NCBI RefSeq assembly: GCF_000518265.1
Contig: NZ_KI912410.1
Coordinates: forward strand, 228,774-292,773
Length of the DNA: 64,000 nt
Direction: 5' to 3'
DNA from: Actinomadura oligospora ATCC 43269
GTDB taxonomy: Bacteria; Actinomycetota; Actinomycetes; Streptosporangiales; Streptosporangiaceae
The position numbers were made by a program, and so were the translations under genes. The notes under the pieces were generated by a model. It was not told where the DNA came from. It saw only the letters and a list, made by a program, of their open reading frames with translations, and searched no databases. This document shows, in pieces, positions 8,330 through 16,473 of this stretch. The stretch's first letter is position 1. Every line of letters begins with the position of its first letter.

Positions 8330-9021
8330 GAATCCTCCGCGGCGAGGTGCTCGGCGATGACGATGTCGAGCGGGTGGGTGACCTTGAGGTTGCGCTCGTC
8401 GCCGAGGACGACGGTGATCGGCACGTCCGGCAGGTACCGGTGCACGATCCCGCAGTCGTCGGTGGCGCGCAGCGCGGGGTCGGCGAGCGCGAGCTCGTAG
8501 GCCGCGCGGGCGGTGCCGAGCCGGAACCCCTGCGGCGTCTGGAACCGCACGAGCGACTCGCGCGGCGGCATCGCGGCGACCATCCCGCCGCTGACCTCGA
8601 CGATCGTGTCGGACGACGGGACCCCGACCGCGACCGCGTCGTAGCCTTCCAGCCCGGCGAGCACGCGGTCGATGACGGCCCGGCCGACGAACGGGCGGGC
8701 CGCGTCGTGGATCAGCACGCGGGTGTCGTCCGGACGGCCCGCCAGGGCCCGCAGCGCGGCGGCGGACGAGGCGGTCCGGCTGTCGCCGCCCTCGATCACC
8801 CCGGTGACCTTGCGGAACGGAGCGACCATCGCGGCGGCGTCGCGCAGGTGCCCGGCGGCCATCACGACCAGCATCTCGTCCACGCCGGGATGCCCGTCGA
8901 ACGCGGCCACCGACAGGGAGAGGATCGGCCGCCCGCCGATCTCGATGAGCTGCTTGGGGCGGCCCGCGCCCATCCGCTGCCCGATGCCGCCCGCGAGCAC
9001 CACCGCGACCGTCGTCGCCAT
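8326..9021 (-). CDS. IspD/TarI-family cytidylyltransferase
   Basis: A 231-residue nucleotidyltransferase. The CTP-binding loop LAGGIGQRMGAGRPKQ is at residues 9-24, VLIHDAARPFV near 107 and RFQTPQGFR near 161, ending with TDDCGIV and a KVTHPLDI motif. IspD (methylerythritol phosphate pathway) and TarI/Bcs1 (ribitol-5-phosphate) share these motifs. The ATGA overlap with a glycerophosphodiesterase and the many CDP-alcohol and teichoic-acid genes nearby favour a polyol-phosphate cytidylyltransferase, but true IspD cannot be excluded. Checking whether the genome has another ispD would help decide. Confidence 0.82.
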   Translation of the reverse strand: MATTVAVVLAGGIGQRMGAGRPKQLIEIGGRPILSLSVAAFDGHPGVDEMLVVMAAGHLRDAAAMVAPFRKVTGVIEGGDSRTASSAAALRALAGRPDDTRVLIHDAARPFVGRAVIDRVLAGLEGYDAVAVGVPSSDTIVEVSGGMVAAMPPRESLVRFQTPQGFRLGTARAAYELALADPALRATDDCGIVHRYLPDVPITVVLGDERNLKVTHPLDIVIAEHLAAEDS

Positions 9022-9230
9022 CGACTTCCCTTCATCACCGGATCACTCGTCACCGGAACGCTCGTCCCCGGATCACCCGCGGCGACACCCGTCGCCACAC
9101 CGCCGCCGCGCCCGGGTGCGCGGCTCGACCCGTTCCGGATCTTTTCTACCGGACACGCCGCTGCGACGCGGACGGTCGCGCTGTCACTACGCTCGGTCAC
9201 GACAGTGTTCCGACCCGGCCGGAGGCGCCG

Positions 9231-10784
9231 ATGACCCTCGCCGTGATCATCGCGACCGGGCGGGCCCCCGGCCCGGACCCGATCCCGGCGGCGGCGGTGC
9301 CCGTCCCACCACCGGGCGCGTCCGGGACCGCGTCGGTGACCGTGCTCGGCAGGCTGCTCGGCCAGCTCGACCGGCTCGGCGTGGCCGAGCGCCGCCTGAT
9401 CACCCGCCCCGACCTCGCGCCGCCGCTCCGCAAGGACGGCCACGACCCGGTCGAGTGCGAGGACACCGCCGCCGACCTGCGGGAGATCGCCCGGCTCGCG
9501 CGCGGCGCGCGCGCCTCGGTGGTCCTGCTGCCCGGCGACCTGGTGATCAGCGACGAGCAGCTCGCCCGCCTCGTCCTGGACGCCGCGGACCGGCCCGTCA
9601 CCGCCGTGACCGTCCGCTGGGCCGGTGGCCGGGCCCGTCCCGTCCGGGTGGACGCCGCCGGACGCGTCGCCTCGGCGGGCTCGGCGTTCCACCGGGTGTC
9701 CGCGCCCACGGCCGGCTTCCCCGGCCCCCTCCGCGTCGGCGAGCAGCGCACCGTCCAGGCCGCCGACGTCGCCGAGAGCCTTGCCGAACTCCTCGAACTC
9801 CCCGGGGCCCTCCCGCCTCCCATAGCGCTCTCCTCGTCCCCGGACGAGGAGTACGACGCCCTCGAGCTGATGTTGGTCGGCCTCGTGCGCGCGGGAATGC
9901 CGGTCACCGCGCAGGCGACCGTCCCGGAGCTGGTGTGCCGCCGTGTGGCCACGCCGGAGGAGGCCTGCGCGGCCGTGGAGACGGCGGAGAGGGCCGACGA
10001 GCGGCGGGTCCGGCTCCGGGCCGCGGTCAAGCGCGACGACGGCTGGTTCGCGACCTACGCGGTCAGCTCGTGGTCGCCGCTCCTGGTGAGGCTGGCCGCG
10101 TGGTTCGGCCTCACGCCGAACAAGGTGACCCTCGCCTCGGCCGGGCTCGCGGCCCTCGCCGCGTTCTGGTTCGCGGGCGGCACCCGCGGCGGCATGATCA
10201 CCGGCGCGGTCCTGTTCTACCTGGCGTTCGTCCTGGACTGCGTGGACGGCCAGCTCGCCCGCTACACCCGCCGGTACAGCCGCCTCGGGGCCTGGTTGGA
10301 CTCCGTGCTCGACCGCGCCAAGGAGTACGTGGTCTACGCGGGCCTGGCGGTCGGGGCGTCCGCGGCGGCCTGGGACGGCGGCCCGCACGTCGCGAACGTG
10401 TGGATCCTCACCGTCGCCGCGCTGGTCCTGCAGACCGTCCGACACATGATCGACTTCTCGTTCGGCGACCGGCCCCGGCGGCCCGCGCCGGACACCCCGG
10501 CCACACCCCTGACCGTCGCGGACGACCCGGGCGGCACCGGCGGAACCTCCCGCCCGGCGCCCGCCGGGACGGCCGAACGGCTGTCCCGGGCCACCGCGGG
10601 CGTCCCGGTGGCGCACTGGGCGAAGAAGATCATCGTGCTGCCGATCGGGGAGCGGTTCGCGGTGATCTCGCTGACCGCCGCCCTCGGCGACGCGCGCCTC
10701 ACCTTCGCCGTCCTGCTCGTCTGGGGCTGGATCGCGGCCTGCTACACCCTGACCGGACGAGCGATGAGGGCCCTGCACGGATGA
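9231..10784 (+). CDS. CDP-alcohol phosphatidyltransferase with degenerate nucleotidyltransferase-like N-terminal half
   Basis: A 517-residue protein. The C-terminal part has a canonical CDP-alcohol phosphotransferase motif (DCVDGQLAR, eight residues, GAWLDSVLD) at about residues 336-358, inside a multi-helix membrane domain preceded by GLTPNKVTLAS. The N-terminal 250 residues have the shape of a nucleotidyltransferase (opening LAVIIATGR, later VVLLPGDLVISDEQ) but lack the GxGxR loop. The linker AAVKRDDGWFATY matches the position of the linker in bifunctional inositol-1-phosphate cytidylyltransferase/DIPP synthases. It may transfer a phospho-alcohol from a CDP donor to an unknown acceptor. The next gene starts inside its stop codon. 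Confidence 0.85.
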   Translation: MTLAVIIATGRAPGPDPIPAAAVPVPPPGASGTASVTVLGRLLGQLDRLGVAERRLITRPDLAPPLRKDGHDPVECEDTAADLREIARLARGARASVVLLPGDLVISDEQLARLVLDAADRPVTAVTVRWAGGRARPVRVDAAGRVASAGSAFHRVSAPTAGFPGPLRVGEQRTVQAADVAESLAELLELPGALPPPIALSSSPDEEYDALELMLVGLVRAGMPVTAQATVPELVCRRVATPEEACAAVETAERADERRVRLRAAVKRDDGWFATYAVSSWSPLLVRLAAWFGLTPNKVTLASAGLAALAAFWFAGGTRGGMITGAVLFYLAFVLDCVDGQLARYTRRYSRLGAWLDSVLDRAKEYVVYAGLAVGASAAAWDGGPHVANVWILTVAALVLQTVRHMIDFSFGDRPRRPAPDTPATPLTVADDPGGTGGTSRPAPAGTAERLSRATAGVPVAHWAKKIIVLPIGERFAVISLTAALGDARLTFAVLLVWGWIAACYTLTGRAMRALHG

Positions 10785-11518
10785 CCGCGACCGACCCGCC
10801 CGCCGAGGCGCCCAAGACCACCACGAGCAACCCCGGCACGCCGCCCCAAGCCGCCGCGGCCCGCCCCGGCGCGACCACCCGGCTCGGCGGGCCGTTCGCG
10901 CCGGGGACGCCGCTCACCGGGACGGTCCGGCTGCGCGCCTACCGGGACGACGGCCCGATCTGCGCGGCCCTCGGGACGCTTCCGCGCGGCCACCTGCCGC
11001 CGCTGCCGGGCGCTCTGGTCGCGCTCGCGGTGTCGGCGGTGCTGCTCGGGACGGGTCTGGGGGAGCAGCACTCCCTCGCGCTGTTCGCCCCGGTGGCCGT
11101 CCTGATGCTGACCGGACTGGCCTCCGCCCACGGACATACCGGACGTCTCGACTGGCTCGTCCCGCCTATCATCCGCGCCATCGAGTATGGTTACCTGGCC
11201 GTACTGGGGTTCGCTCAGAGCGTGCCCGCGCCGCTGGTCTTCCTGCTGCTCGGCGTGCTGGCGTTCCACCACTACGACACCGTGTACCGCACCCGCCAGG
11301 GACTCTGGCCGGCGGATTGGCTGTTCCCGGCCGGGCTCGGCTGGGAGGGGCGGATGCTCGTGGTCGCCCTCTTCGGGCTCTCCGGGTTTCTTCCGTTCGC
11401 GTACGCCGCGCTCGCCGCCTACCTTGGCGTGTTGTTCGCGTGCGAGAGCGTCCTCAGCTGGACGCACCCCGCGCGCGGCGGCGGAGTGATGGACGACCTG
11501 GAGGAAGAGGGAACATGA
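10781..11518 (+). CDS. Polytopic membrane protein, DUF5941-like
   Basis: A 245-residue protein. The ATG at 10781 overlaps the previous TGA by four bases. After a Thr/Pro/Ala-rich N-terminus of about 60 residues, RLRAYRDDGPICAALG leads into five or six hydrophobic segments; conserved-looking polar patches include AFHHYDTVYRTRQG near residue 165. This resembles DUF5941, which from memory is found fused or adjacent to CDP-alcohol phosphotransferases in actinobacteria. The coupling suggests a membrane partner of the flanking enzymes. The family assignment should be confirmed with a profile search. Confidence 0.72.
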   Translation: MTATDPPAEAPKTTTSNPGTPPQAAAARPGATTRLGGPFAPGTPLTGTVRLRAYRDDGPICAALGTLPRGHLPPLPGALVALAVSAVLLGTGLGEQHSLALFAPVAVLMLTGLASAHGHTGRLDWLVPPIIRAIEYGYLAVLGFAQSVPAPLVFLLLGVLAFHHYDTVYRTRQGLWPADWLFPAGLGWEGRMLVVALFGLSGFLPFAYAALAAYLGVLFACESVLSWTHPARGGGVMDDLEEEGT

Positions 11519-12246
11519 TCGGGATGGTGCTGGCTGCGGGAGCGGGCCGAAGGCTGCGCCCCTACACCGACACGCTGCCGAAGGCCCTGGTGCCCGTGGA
11601 CGGCGAGACCACCATCCTGGACATCGCCCTGTCCAACCTGGCGGAGGTCGGGCTGACCGACGTCGTGATCGTCGTCGGCTACCGCGCGTCCGCGGTCGAG
11701 GACCGCAAGGACGAGCTGGAGAAGAAGTACGGCGTCTCCCTCACCCTCGTCCACAACGACAAGGCCGAGGAGTGGAACAACGCCTACTCGCTGTGGCTGG
11801 CCCGTGAGCACTTCGCCAAGGGCGTCCTCCTCGTCAACGGCGACACCGTCCACCCGGTGAGCGTGGAGAAGACGCTACTGGCCAACCGCGGCCCGCAGAT
11901 CCTCCTGGCCGTGGACAACGTGAAAACTCTCGCGGACGAGGAGATGAAGGTCATCCTCGACGGCGAGGGGAACCTGCAGCGCATCACCAAGCTGATGGAC
12001 CCGGCGACCGCGAACGGCGAGTACATCGGGGCCACCCTGATCGAGCCCGCCGCCGCCGAGGCGCTGGCCGACTCGCTCCAGGCCACCTTCGAGCGCGACC
12101 CCGACCTCTACTACGAGGACGGCTACCAGGAGCTCGTGAACCGCGGCGGCGAGATCGGCGTCGCCCCGATCGGCGAGGTCGCCTGGGTCGAGGTCGACAA
12201 CCACGACGACCTGGCCAAGGCCCGCGAGATCGCCAAGACCTACTAG
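11515..12246 (+). CDS. Sugar/alcohol-phosphate nucleotidyltransferase (LicC / IPCT-like)
   Basis: A 243-residue single-domain nucleotidyltransferase with ATGA overlap to the upstream gene. The loop MVLAAGAGRRLRPYT at residues 4-18 is intact, followed by LPKALVPV, VVGYRAS near 59 and the metal-binding LLVNGDTVH near 104. The segment AEEWNNAYSLWLA resembles phosphocholine/inositol-phosphate cytidylyltransferases (HNxxxxxxNNxxSL). It probably makes a CDP-alcohol. It sits directly after a CDP-alcohol transferase whose own nucleotidyltransferase half looks inactive, so it may replace that activity. The alcohol could be inositol phosphate, glycerol phosphate or choline phosphate. Confidence 0.82.
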   Translation: MIGMVLAAGAGRRLRPYTDTLPKALVPVDGETTILDIALSNLAEVGLTDVVIVVGYRASAVEDRKDELEKKYGVSLTLVHNDKAEEWNNAYSLWLAREHFAKGVLLVNGDTVHPVSVEKTLLANRGPQILLAVDNVKTLADEEMKVILDGEGNLQRITKLMDPATANGEYIGATLIEPAAAEALADSLQATFERDPDLYYEDGYQELVNRGGEIGVAPIGEVAWVEVDNHDDLAKAREIAKTY

Positions 12247-12253
12247 CCGTCCC

Positions 12254-12293
12254 GTCGCCGCCGCACGACCCGCGTCCGGGGTGCGGCGGCGAC
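12254..12293 (+). terminator. Strong hairpin after the nucleotidyltransferase gene
   Basis: A perfect 13-bp inverted repeat (arms 12254-12266 and 12281-12293, 14-nt loop) starts eight bases after the stop. No T-tract follows, as is common in actinomycetes. It probably ends or attenuates the transcript before the dehydrogenase gene. The rest of the 196-bp gap shows nothing clear. Confidence 0.55.
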
Positions 12294-12442
12294 GCCGTCT
12301 CGCGCGGCCCGCCGCGACCGGGCGGCACACCCGCACCGGGCGTCGCCCGCTCCGGCGGGTGGAGGCGCACCGCACCGAGGTCCGCACCCGGACACCGCCC
12401 CGACCCGGGCTCTTCGACCCCCCGCCCGAGGAAGAAGGCTTC

Positions 12443-13516
12443 ATGCCACTGCTGACGCGGATGCTGAACGCGCCGCTGTCCATCGACGTCCGGCGCGGCG
12501 CGGTCGCGAGCCTGGGCGACCTGCTCGCCGACGGGCGGATCGCCACCGAGGGCCGCGTCGCGATCGCGGTCGGCCCCGGGCAGGGCGTCAAGATCGCCGA
12601 GCACGTCCGCACGTCCCTGTCGGCCTGCGAGGTCTTCCAGGTGGACGGCGGGACGGTCGACGCGGCGGTCGAGCTCGGCGGGAAGCTGCGCTCCGGGCAG
12701 TACGAGGCGGTCGTCGGGATCGGCGGCGGCAAGACCATCGACGCGACCAAGTACGCCGCGACGCTGTCGGGCATCCCGATGGTGTCGGTCGCGACGAACC
12801 TGTCCCACGACGGCATCTGCTCGCCGGTGGCGTCCCTGGAGCACGACAGCGGCAAGGGCTCGTTCGGCGTCGTCATGCCGCTGGCGATGATCGTCGACCT
12901 GGACTACGTCCGGGCCGCGCCGGACCGGCTCGTCCGGGCCGGGATCGGCGACGTGGTCTCGAACTTCTCCGCCGTGGACGACTGGCTGCTGGCCGCCGAC
13001 GCCGTCGGCGAGCGCGTCGACCGGATGGCGCTCACCGTCGCCCGCACCGCCGCCGAGGCGCTGCTGCACCAGCCCAGGTCGGTCGAGTCGGACGAGTTCC
13101 TGACCGTCCTCGCCGAGGGCCTGGTGCTGTCGGGGATGGCGATGTCCTTCGCGGGCGACTCGCGGCCCGCGTCCGGCGGCGACCACGAGATCATGCACGC
13201 CATCGACCGGCTGTTCCCCGGCACCGCCAACCACGGGGAACTCGCCGGGCTCGGCGCCGCGTTCTGCTACCACCTGCGCGCGACCCACCTCGGGACGGGC
13301 GAGGAGCGGCTGGAGCAGATCCTGAACAGCCTGGGACGGCACGGCCTGCCGCGCGTCCCGGGCGATGTCGGGCTGTCGGCGGAGCAGTTCGCCGCGGCCG
13401 TGAAGTTCGCGCCGGAGACCCGTCCCGGCCGCTATACGATCTTGGAACACCTCGACCTCGACGCCGCCGCGACCCGCGCGGCGGTGGACGACTATGTCCG
13501 GGCCTACGGAGGCTGA
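12443..13516 (+). CDS. sn-Glycerol-1-phosphate dehydrogenase (EgsA/AraM family)
   Basis: A 357-residue iron-containing-alcohol-dehydrogenase-fold protein. The ATG at 12443 follows GAAGAAGG (12431-12438). The nucleotide-binding segment is VGIGGGKTIDATKYAA (91-106), and the family signature ATNLSHDGICSPVAS at 117-131 is characteristic of G1P dehydrogenases. The expected metal ligands are present: D170 (AGIGDVVSN), H248 (GGDHEIMH) and H264 (NHGELAG). The reaction is NAD(P)H-dependent reduction of DHAP to sn-glycerol-1-phosphate, the archaeal stereoisomer, known in bacteria from AraM. Here it is flanked by CDP-alcohol enzymes rather than a PcrB-type prenyltransferase, which suggests the product is activated as a CDP-alcohol. 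Confidence 0.87.
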   Translation: MPLLTRMLNAPLSIDVRRGAVASLGDLLADGRIATEGRVAIAVGPGQGVKIAEHVRTSLSACEVFQVDGGTVDAAVELGGKLRSGQYEAVVGIGGGKTIDATKYAATLSGIPMVSVATNLSHDGICSPVASLEHDSGKGSFGVVMPLAMIVDLDYVRAAPDRLVRAGIGDVVSNFSAVDDWLLAADAVGERVDRMALTVARTAAEALLHQPRSVESDEFLTVLAEGLVLSGMAMSFAGDSRPASGGDHEIMHAIDRLFPGTANHGELAGLGAAFCYHLRATHLGTGEERLEQILNSLGRHGLPRVPGDVGLSAEQFAAAVKFAPETRPGRYTILEHLDLDAAATRAAVDDYVRAYGG

Positions 13517-13517
13517 C

Positions 13518-14411
13518 GTGACCGTTCCGACCGAGGGGGGACGCCCCCCCACACCCCCCGGTCCGACCGAGCCGGAGGCCGCGTTCGCGCCGCCTCTGGA
13601 CGACCGCCCGTCGCGGAAGACGGCGAAGGTCCGGGACGTCCGGCGCTACGGGCAGCCGCCCGGCCTGAAGGACCGGCGCAACGAGGAGCACTGGGCCGGC
13701 CGCTACTACATGCGGTCGCTGTCGCCCTACGTCTCCTGGATGGCGCTGCGCCTCGGGTTCAGCCCGAACCAGCTCACCTACATGATGATGGCGTGCGGCG
13801 TCCTCGCCGGGGCGGTCGTGTCGCTCCCGGCGACCGGGACGGCCGCGATCTGGCCCGCGCTGGGCGGCGCCGTCCTCATCCAGGTCTACCTGCTGCTCGA
13901 CTGCATCGACGGCGAGGTCGCCCGGTACCTGCGGCGCACCTCGGTCGCGGGCGTCTTCCTCGACCGGATCGGGCACTACCTGTCGGAGGTCGCGCTGCTG
14001 ACCGGGCTCGGCTTCGCCGCGCAGGGCGGCTGGAGCAACGGCGGCTACGTCGAGCTGGGCCTGCTGGCCGCGCTCGGCGCGGCGCTGATCAAGGCCGAGA
14101 CCGACAACGTGGTGGTCGCGCGGGCCAAGTCCGGCATGCAGGCCGACCCGTCCGGCGGCGACCGGGCGCTGCGGCCCCGCTCCACCAAGATCGCGCTGGC
14201 CCGGCAGGCCGCGTCCATGCTCGGCTTCCACCGGATCATCGGCGCCGTCGAGCTGTCCCTGTTCATCCTGGGCGCGGCCGTGCTGGACGTCGTGCTCAAG
14301 ACCGACACCCCGGCCGCGATGCGCGTCCTCTGCGTCGCCGTCGCCGCGGTCGCCGTCGTGCAGACCCTGCTGCACCTGATCAGCATCCTGGCCTCGCGGA
14401 GGCTCAAGTGA
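13518..14411 (+). CDS. CDP-alcohol phosphatidyltransferase family protein with variant motif
   Basis: A 297-residue membrane protein. The GTG at 13518 is preferred (GGAGG at 13508-13512), though an ATG at 13494 is in frame. After a Pro-rich N-terminus, LRLGFSPNQLTYMMMA opens the membrane domain. The signature reads DCIDGEVAR, eight residues, GVFLDRIGH: the last position, normally the catalytic Asp of D(x)2DG(x)2AR(x)8G(x)3D(x)3D, is His. The other three Asp are present. This may be a real subfamily with altered chemistry rather than an inactive protein. It lies immediately after the G1P dehydrogenase and its stop overlaps the next start. Confidence 0.83.
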   Translation: MTVPTEGGRPPTPPGPTEPEAAFAPPLDDRPSRKTAKVRDVRRYGQPPGLKDRRNEEHWAGRYYMRSLSPYVSWMALRLGFSPNQLTYMMMACGVLAGAVVSLPATGTAAIWPALGGAVLIQVYLLLDCIDGEVARYLRRTSVAGVFLDRIGHYLSEVALLTGLGFAAQGGWSNGGYVELGLLAALGAALIKAETDNVVVARAKSGMQADPSGGDRALRPRSTKIALARQAASMLGFHRIIGAVELSLFILGAAVLDVVLKTDTPAAMRVLCVAVAAVAVVQTLLHLISILASRRLK

Positions 14412-15289
14412 AACTCAGCGTCGTCGTCCTGACGATGGGCAACCGCCCGGTCGAACTCGCCCGCGCCGTGCAGAGCGCGCTCGACCAGGAGCACGTGGAC
14501 GTCGAGGTCGTCCTCGTCGGCAACGGCGTCGACCCGGTCGGCGAGCGGGCGGGCGAGGCGCCGTTCAACGACCCCCGGGTGAAGACGCTCAGCCTGCCCC
14601 GCAACCTGGGCATCCCCGGCGGACGCAACCGCGGCGTCGAGGCGTCCACCGGCGAACTGGTCCTCTTCCTGGACGACGACGGCTGGTACCGCTCGCCCCG
14701 GCTCGGCGTCCACCTGCGCGACCGGTTCTCCGCCGACCCGTCCCTCGGGATCGTCTCGTTCCGTGTCCGCGACCCCGAGGGCGGACGCGGCGAGCGCCGC
14801 CACGTGCCCCGGCTCCGCGCCGGTGACCCGGAACGGTCGTCCGCGGTCACCACGTTCCTCGGCGGCGCCTGCGCCGTCCGCCGCGCCGCGTTCGACGCGG
14901 GCGGCGGCCTGCCCGAGGACTTCTTCTACGCGCACGAGGAGACCGACCTCGCCTGGCAGGTCCTCAACGCGGGCTACCACATCGTGTACGACGCGTCCGC
15001 GGTGATGTTCCACCCGGCCGTCCTGCCGACGCGGCACGAGATGTTCTACCAGTACAACGCCCGGAACCGGGTCTGGCTGGCGCGGCGCAACCTGCCCTGG
15101 CTGCTGGCCCTGACCTACCTGGGCGTCTGGGTCGGCATGACGGTCCTGCGCGAGCGCAAGCCGAGCGCGCTGAAGCCCTGGTTCAAGGGCTTCGCGGAGG
15201 GGTGGCGCAAGCCCGCGGGGCCGCGCCGTCCGATCTCCTGGAAGACCGCCTGGCGGATGACCCGCACGGGCCGTCCGCCGATCATCTAG
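14408..15289 (+). CDS. GT2 glycosyltransferase
   Basis: A 293-residue protein starting at the GTG that overlaps the upstream TGA (GTGA). The GT-A motifs are KLSVVVLTMGNRP at the N-terminus, the donor-binding LPRNLGIPGGRNRGVE near 63, the metal-binding LFLDDDGWY near 90 and the acceptor motif FFYAHEETDLAWQ near 178. A short hydrophobic segment lies near 235. The layout resembles rhamnosyl/galactofuranosyl-type GT2 enzymes (GlfT or WbbL family). It is the last gene of the operon and would decorate or extend the product made upstream. Confidence 0.87.
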   Translation: MKLSVVVLTMGNRPVELARAVQSALDQEHVDVEVVLVGNGVDPVGERAGEAPFNDPRVKTLSLPRNLGIPGGRNRGVEASTGELVLFLDDDGWYRSPRLGVHLRDRFSADPSLGIVSFRVRDPEGGRGERRHVPRLRAGDPERSSAVTTFLGGACAVRRAAFDAGGGLPEDFFYAHEETDLAWQVLNAGYHIVYDASAVMFHPAVLPTRHEMFYQYNARNRVWLARRNLPWLLALTYLGVWVGMTVLRERKPSALKPWFKGFAEGWRKPAGPRRPISWKTAWRMTRTGRPPII

Positions 15290-15302
15290 CCCGCCGTCTC
15301 AG

Positions 15303-16280
15303 CTAGCCCGCCGTCCGCCCGGCCGCCCGGATCAGCCTCCGGGCCCGGTGCAGCCGGACGGGCGGCAGCGCGGCGCGCCGGTCGCCGCCCTCGTCTTCGA
15401 GGCCGCGGTCGACGCCGCCGCCGTAGACGGCCGTCCAGCCGACGAGCCGGTGCTCCTTGACGTGGACGTCGATCCGCTCGAACGCGTCCGTCGCGGGGAG
15501 CGCCTCGTGCACGCGCGCGGAGAGGATCAGCCCGAGCAGCCCGCCGGGCTCGGTGAGCCTGTCCTTGAGCAGCGGGGCGTCCAGGAGCCGTGAGGCGGCG
15601 ATGACCGAGTCGCCGAAGGCCCCGCGCTCGTCCACGGCGGCGCGTCCCGCGTCGATCGACACCCGGAGCCGCAGGTCGAGGCCGGGCCCGGCGGCCCGGT
15701 CGTGCTGGCGCAGCTCGTCCAGCATCGCCGGGACGGCCCCCGCGACCAGCCGTTCGACCGGCACGCCGTCCGGCAGGAGCAGCAGCGCGCCGTCGCCCCG
15801 GTCCTCGCGGTACCAGACGGACGGGCCCGCGCCGACGCCGTCCAGCGCGTCCTGCACGAGCGTGTAGGTCACGTCCCGGAGCGTCCGGCGGTCGCGTTCG
15901 GTGCGCCGCGCCGCGCCGAACCCGGCGATGTCGACGAACATGATCGAGCACTCCCTGGCCCCCCGCCAGAGCCCGCCCGCCGTGACGGTCTCGTCCGCGC
16001 GGAAGCGCCGCCCGTCCTCCGGGGCGAGCGGCGGCACCACGTTCGCCGGGGGAGCGAGCAGCGCGCTCGCCGTGGTCCGCCCCTTCACCAGGAACATGGC
16101 CCGGCCCTTGTCCGGGGGGTTCCAGAGCCGGTTGTTCCCGGCCGGGGCCGGGCGCTCCTCCCGTCCCCGGCCGTCCTGGCCGCGCAGCAGCCGGAGCATG
16201 GCCAGCTGCGTCGCCGCCGTGAGCGACAGGGCCACGGCGACCAGCAGGGTGGCCATGACCAGCACGATCGTCTCGGGCAT
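15303..16280 (-). CDS. Membrane-anchored class III nucleotidyl-cyclase-like protein
   Basis: A 325-residue protein. The ATG at 16280 is used because a membrane helix starts at once (PETIVLVMATLLVAVALSL). A linker leads to a cyclase homology domain with CSIMFVDIAGFG (first metal Asp) near 125 and EDRGDGALLLL (second Asp) near 170. In the late motif GDSVIAASRL the usual catalytic Asn (VNxAxR) is Ile while the Arg remains. Its cyclase activity is therefore doubtful; many actinomycete relatives are probably regulatory. It is convergent with the GT2 gene and divergent from the ribbon-helix-helix gene. Confidence 0.72.
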   Translation of the reverse strand: MPETIVLVMATLLVAVALSLTAATQLAMLRLLRGQDGRGREERPAPAGNNRLWNPPDKGRAMFLVKGRTTASALLAPPANVVPPLAPEDGRRFRADETVTAGGLWRGARECSIMFVDIAGFGAARRTERDRRTLRDVTYTLVQDALDGVGAGPSVWYREDRGDGALLLLPDGVPVERLVAGAVPAMLDELRQHDRAAGPGLDLRLRVSIDAGRAAVDERGAFGDSVIAASRLLDAPLLKDRLTEPGGLLGLILSARVHEALPATDAFERIDVHVKEHRLVGWTAVYGGGVDRGLEDEGGDRRAALPPVRLHRARRLIRAAGRTAG

Positions 16281-16322
16281 CGGACGCCCCCGATCTCGCG
16301 ACGTGCCCGCCCGGTGCGGGCC

Positions 16323-16380
16323 ACTCTCACGAGAGTAGACTGCGATGTGAGTGATGTACATACGTTACGCGCACATCGCA
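16323..16380. promoter_or_regulatory. Dyads over a probable minus-strand promoter
   Basis: Two inverted repeats: ACTCTC/GAGAGT (16323-16328 and 16331-16336) and TGCGATGTG/CACATCGCA (16341-16349 and 16372-16380). On the minus strand, TGTACA (16355-16360) and TACTCT (16332-16337) are 17 bp apart and fit -35/-10 elements for the cyclase-like gene. The dyads would act as operators. This stretch is visibly AT-richer than its surroundings. Confidence 0.45.
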
Positions 16381-16444
16381 TGCATGGCGTGGAAGTAAGA
16401 AGAGTAGAACCGCGACAAACCGGGTAAGCCCCTCCTCACCCGCG

Positions 16445-16473
16445 TTGACCGGCGTACGCCCGAGGCGCATACT
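16445..16473 (+). promoter_or_regulatory. Sigma-70-type promoter for the RHH gene
   Basis: TTGACC (16445-16450) and CATACT (16468-16473) are separated by exactly 17 bp and point at the gene starting at 16589. Five of six and four of six consensus matches. Confidence 0.5.

Noticed and set aside
8672..10780. N-terminal extension of the DUF5941-like frame to 948 codons
   Set aside because: It crosses the IspD/TarI and CDP-alcohol genes; the ATG at 10781 overlaps the preceding stop and begins a plausible protein.
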